From: Acidobacteriaceae bacterium
GTDB lineage: Bacteria > Acidobacteriota > Terriglobia > Bryobacterales > Bryobacteraceae
Assembly (NCBI GenBank): GCA_019246575.1
Contig: JAFAQG010000319.1
Coordinates: 1 to 7,393, forward strand
Direction of reading: 5' to 3'
DNA length: 7,393 nucleotides
Part shown: positions 6,001 through 7,393 of the stretch, in pieces
Layout: every line of letters starts with the position of its first letter
Numbering within the stretch: the first letter of the stretch is position 1
Made by a program: the position numbers and the translations under genes
Notes under the pieces: model-generated
Seen by the model: the letters and a program-made list of their open reading frames with translations, nothing else
Databases searched by the model: none
What the model was told of the DNA's origin: nothing

Positions 6001-7393
6001 TCACTCGGACCGCAAGGTCTCAACCGGGTTGATGACTGTTGCGCGGCGAGCGGGAATGTAACTGGCAAGTATTGCGGCAAGAACCAGCCCGAGGGAGGCG
6101 AGCGCATACGTCGAGGGGTCGACGGCGCTGACCGAGAAAAGCATAGAGGAGATAAGCCGCGTAAAACCGGCGGCGACCGCCAAGCCGCAAACGACTCCGA
6201 CTACAGCAAGCACCAACCCGTGGCGAACGAACATTTGGCTCACCTGTCGCGCGTGTGCACCGAGCGCCATCCGGATGCCGATTTCGCGCGTGCGTTGCGA
6301 TACGGAATACGAGATCACTCCGTAGATTCCGACCAAGCCGAGTACGAGAGCCATCGCTCCCGCGATTGCCAGCATCACGAGTGTAAATGAAGTGCGCGCG
6401 ATCGACTTGTTGTAGATCTCCTCCAGAGTTCGGACTTCCGCGAGCGGAGAGTTGGAGCTAACAGACCAAACGGCATGCCGAACCTCGTCGAGGAACGCTA
6501 CGGAGCCGGTTCGCTGGCTGCGAATTACAAAGGTGACATTGCGCGTGCAATAAGGGTCGTTGCCCCAGAAAGTTTTCATGAGCAGAGGCCAATAAACGAC
6601 GGAAGCGGGCTTGGTTTGGACTCCTTCGTCGTATTCATTGGCTACGACTCCGACAATCTCGTGCCATTCATCCTTCATGCCTTCGCGGATGTGTTTGCCG
6701 ATTGCGCCTGAAGGTTCGTGCCAGTACTCACGGGCGAGATTCTCCGATACGATAACCACGGGACGAAGCCCATAAGTTTCCGTCCAAGTCAGATCCCGAC
6801 CGGCAACAAAGGTCCGGCCCACGGCATGAAAGTAACCGGGAGCAACGAACTTGAACCGGCGCACCGGCGGAATCTTGCCTTCTGCGATGGGATGATCCTG
6901 GATGAACAGAACATCGCCGCTTTCGTGCCCGTCCATGGTGACGGAACTCGTCGCACTCGCGGCTTGCACCCCCGGAATCTCTGCAATTTTAGCCAGAATG
7001 GCGTTTTGCAAGCGTGTTGCGCGCTCCGGCTCCTTTACTTGTGCCTGCGGAAAAAACAAGCGCATCGTGAGCACGCGTTCGGGTTGTGTAAACCCTGGCT
7101 GGACGCGACGCAAAGCCTGGAAGGTGCGAATCATCAACCCGGAAGTGATGAGCAGTACGAGCGCGAGCGCGATCTGAACGATAACCAGGATGTTTCGCGC
7201 ACGATGACGTTCGCGCCCGGCGCTCACGGTGCGATTGCTGTCGCGCAAACCCGTTCCAGGGCGCACGCCAGCGTATTTGAATACGGGGAGTAATCCAAAG
7301 AGGAGGCCTGCAATGATCGAAATGACCAAGGTGAATAAGAGGACCGATGGATCGATTCCGATCTCGCCGAGGCGAGGCAGACCTGCAGGAGCA
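6001..7393 (-). CDS. FtsX/MacB-type ABC transporter permease, C-terminal half (5' end beyond window)
   Basis: The frame stays open to the window edge, showing about 463 residues up to the TGA at 6003-6001. The visible part begins GLPRLGEIGIDPSVLLFTLV, a typical middle stretch of the roughly 800-residue duplicated permeases of Acidobacteriota, so about half of the protein is missing on the right. In order: a membrane segment (visible residues 18-38), a second (68-88), a MacB-type extracytoplasmic domain (about 100-330), then the C-terminal FtsX domain with three membrane segments (about 335-363, 392-411, 426-446). RTREIGIRMALGA at 368-380 is the conserved FtsX loop thought to contact the ATPase, and IPARRATVINPVETLR is the standard C-terminus. 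It would sit in the inner membrane and work with a separate ATPase not seen here. The substrate is unknown; related systems handle peptides, antibiotics or lipoproteins. Confidence 0.93.
   Translation of the reverse strand, partial: APAGLPRLGEIGIDPSVLLFTLVISIIAGLLFGLLPVFKYAGVRPGTGLRDSNRTVSAGRERHRARNILVIVQIALALVLLITSGLMIRTFQALRRVQPGFTQPERVLTMRLFFPQAQVKEPERATRLQNAILAKIAEIPGVQAASATSSVTMDGHESGDVLFIQDHPIAEGKIPPVRRFKFVAPGYFHAVGRTFVAGRDLTWTETYGLRPVVIVSENLAREYWHEPSGAIGKHIREGMKDEWHEIVGVVANEYDEGVQTKPASVVYWPLLMKTFWGNDPYCTRNVTFVIRSQRTGSVAFLDEVRHAVWSVSSNSPLAEVRTLEEIYNKSIARTSFTLVMLAIAGAMALVLGLVGIYGVISYSVSQRTREIGIRMALGAHARQVSQMFVRHGLVLAVVGVVCGLAVAAGFTRLISSMLFSVSAVDPSTYALASLGLVLAAILASYIPARRATVINPVETLRSE

Noticed and set aside
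6001..7329. Treating the TTG at 7329 as the true start of the permease
   Set aside because: The same frame continues upstream to the window edge with GLPRLGEIGIDPSVLLFTL, a typical internal stretch of these permeases, so the gene is cut by the window rather than starting there.

Overview
The window is GC-rich bacterial DNA and best fits an Acidobacteriota genome of the Solibacter/Bryobacter kind. Two features suggest this: the C-terminal half of a large two-domain FtsX/MacB-type permease of the sort abundant in that phylum, and a protein whose N-terminal part resembles the 'NALKHGL'-type hypothetical proteins common there. The taxonomic call is inference; no marker gene is present.

Layout, left to right. 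58-1197 (+) is a protein of unknown function with a coiled coil and a C-terminal CxCxxC tail. It converges on the minus-strand genes across a 33-base gap that holds a GC-rich hairpin. 1231-2718 (-) is an amidase-signature hydrolase with an intact Lys-cisSer-Ser triad and a Tat-like leader. 2721-4166 (-) is a MatB-like malonyl-CoA synthetase (ANL superfamily). 4167-4753 has no intact gene; it holds a possible frame-shifted relic of an IS4-type transposase and three copies of a short motif. 4754-5953 (-) is a single-domain ('core') cobalamin-independent methionine synthase-like methyltransferase with its zinc ligands intact. 6001-7393 (-) is the C-terminal half of the permease, whose 5' end lies outside the window.

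The four identified genes are all transcribed leftward: permease, then the MetE-like gene (47-base gap), then about 590 bases without an intact gene, then the synthetase and the amidase. The synthetase stop and amidase start are two bases apart, or overlap as TTGA if the amidase starts at TTG, so the pair is probably translationally coupled. The most useful functional idea is that the amidase supplies a carboxylate, possibly malonate from malonamate or malonamide, that the synthetase converts to its CoA thioester.

I found no RNA genes, CRISPR arrays, intact insertion sequences or recognisable defence systems. The observations below are modest leads rather than a clear new system.
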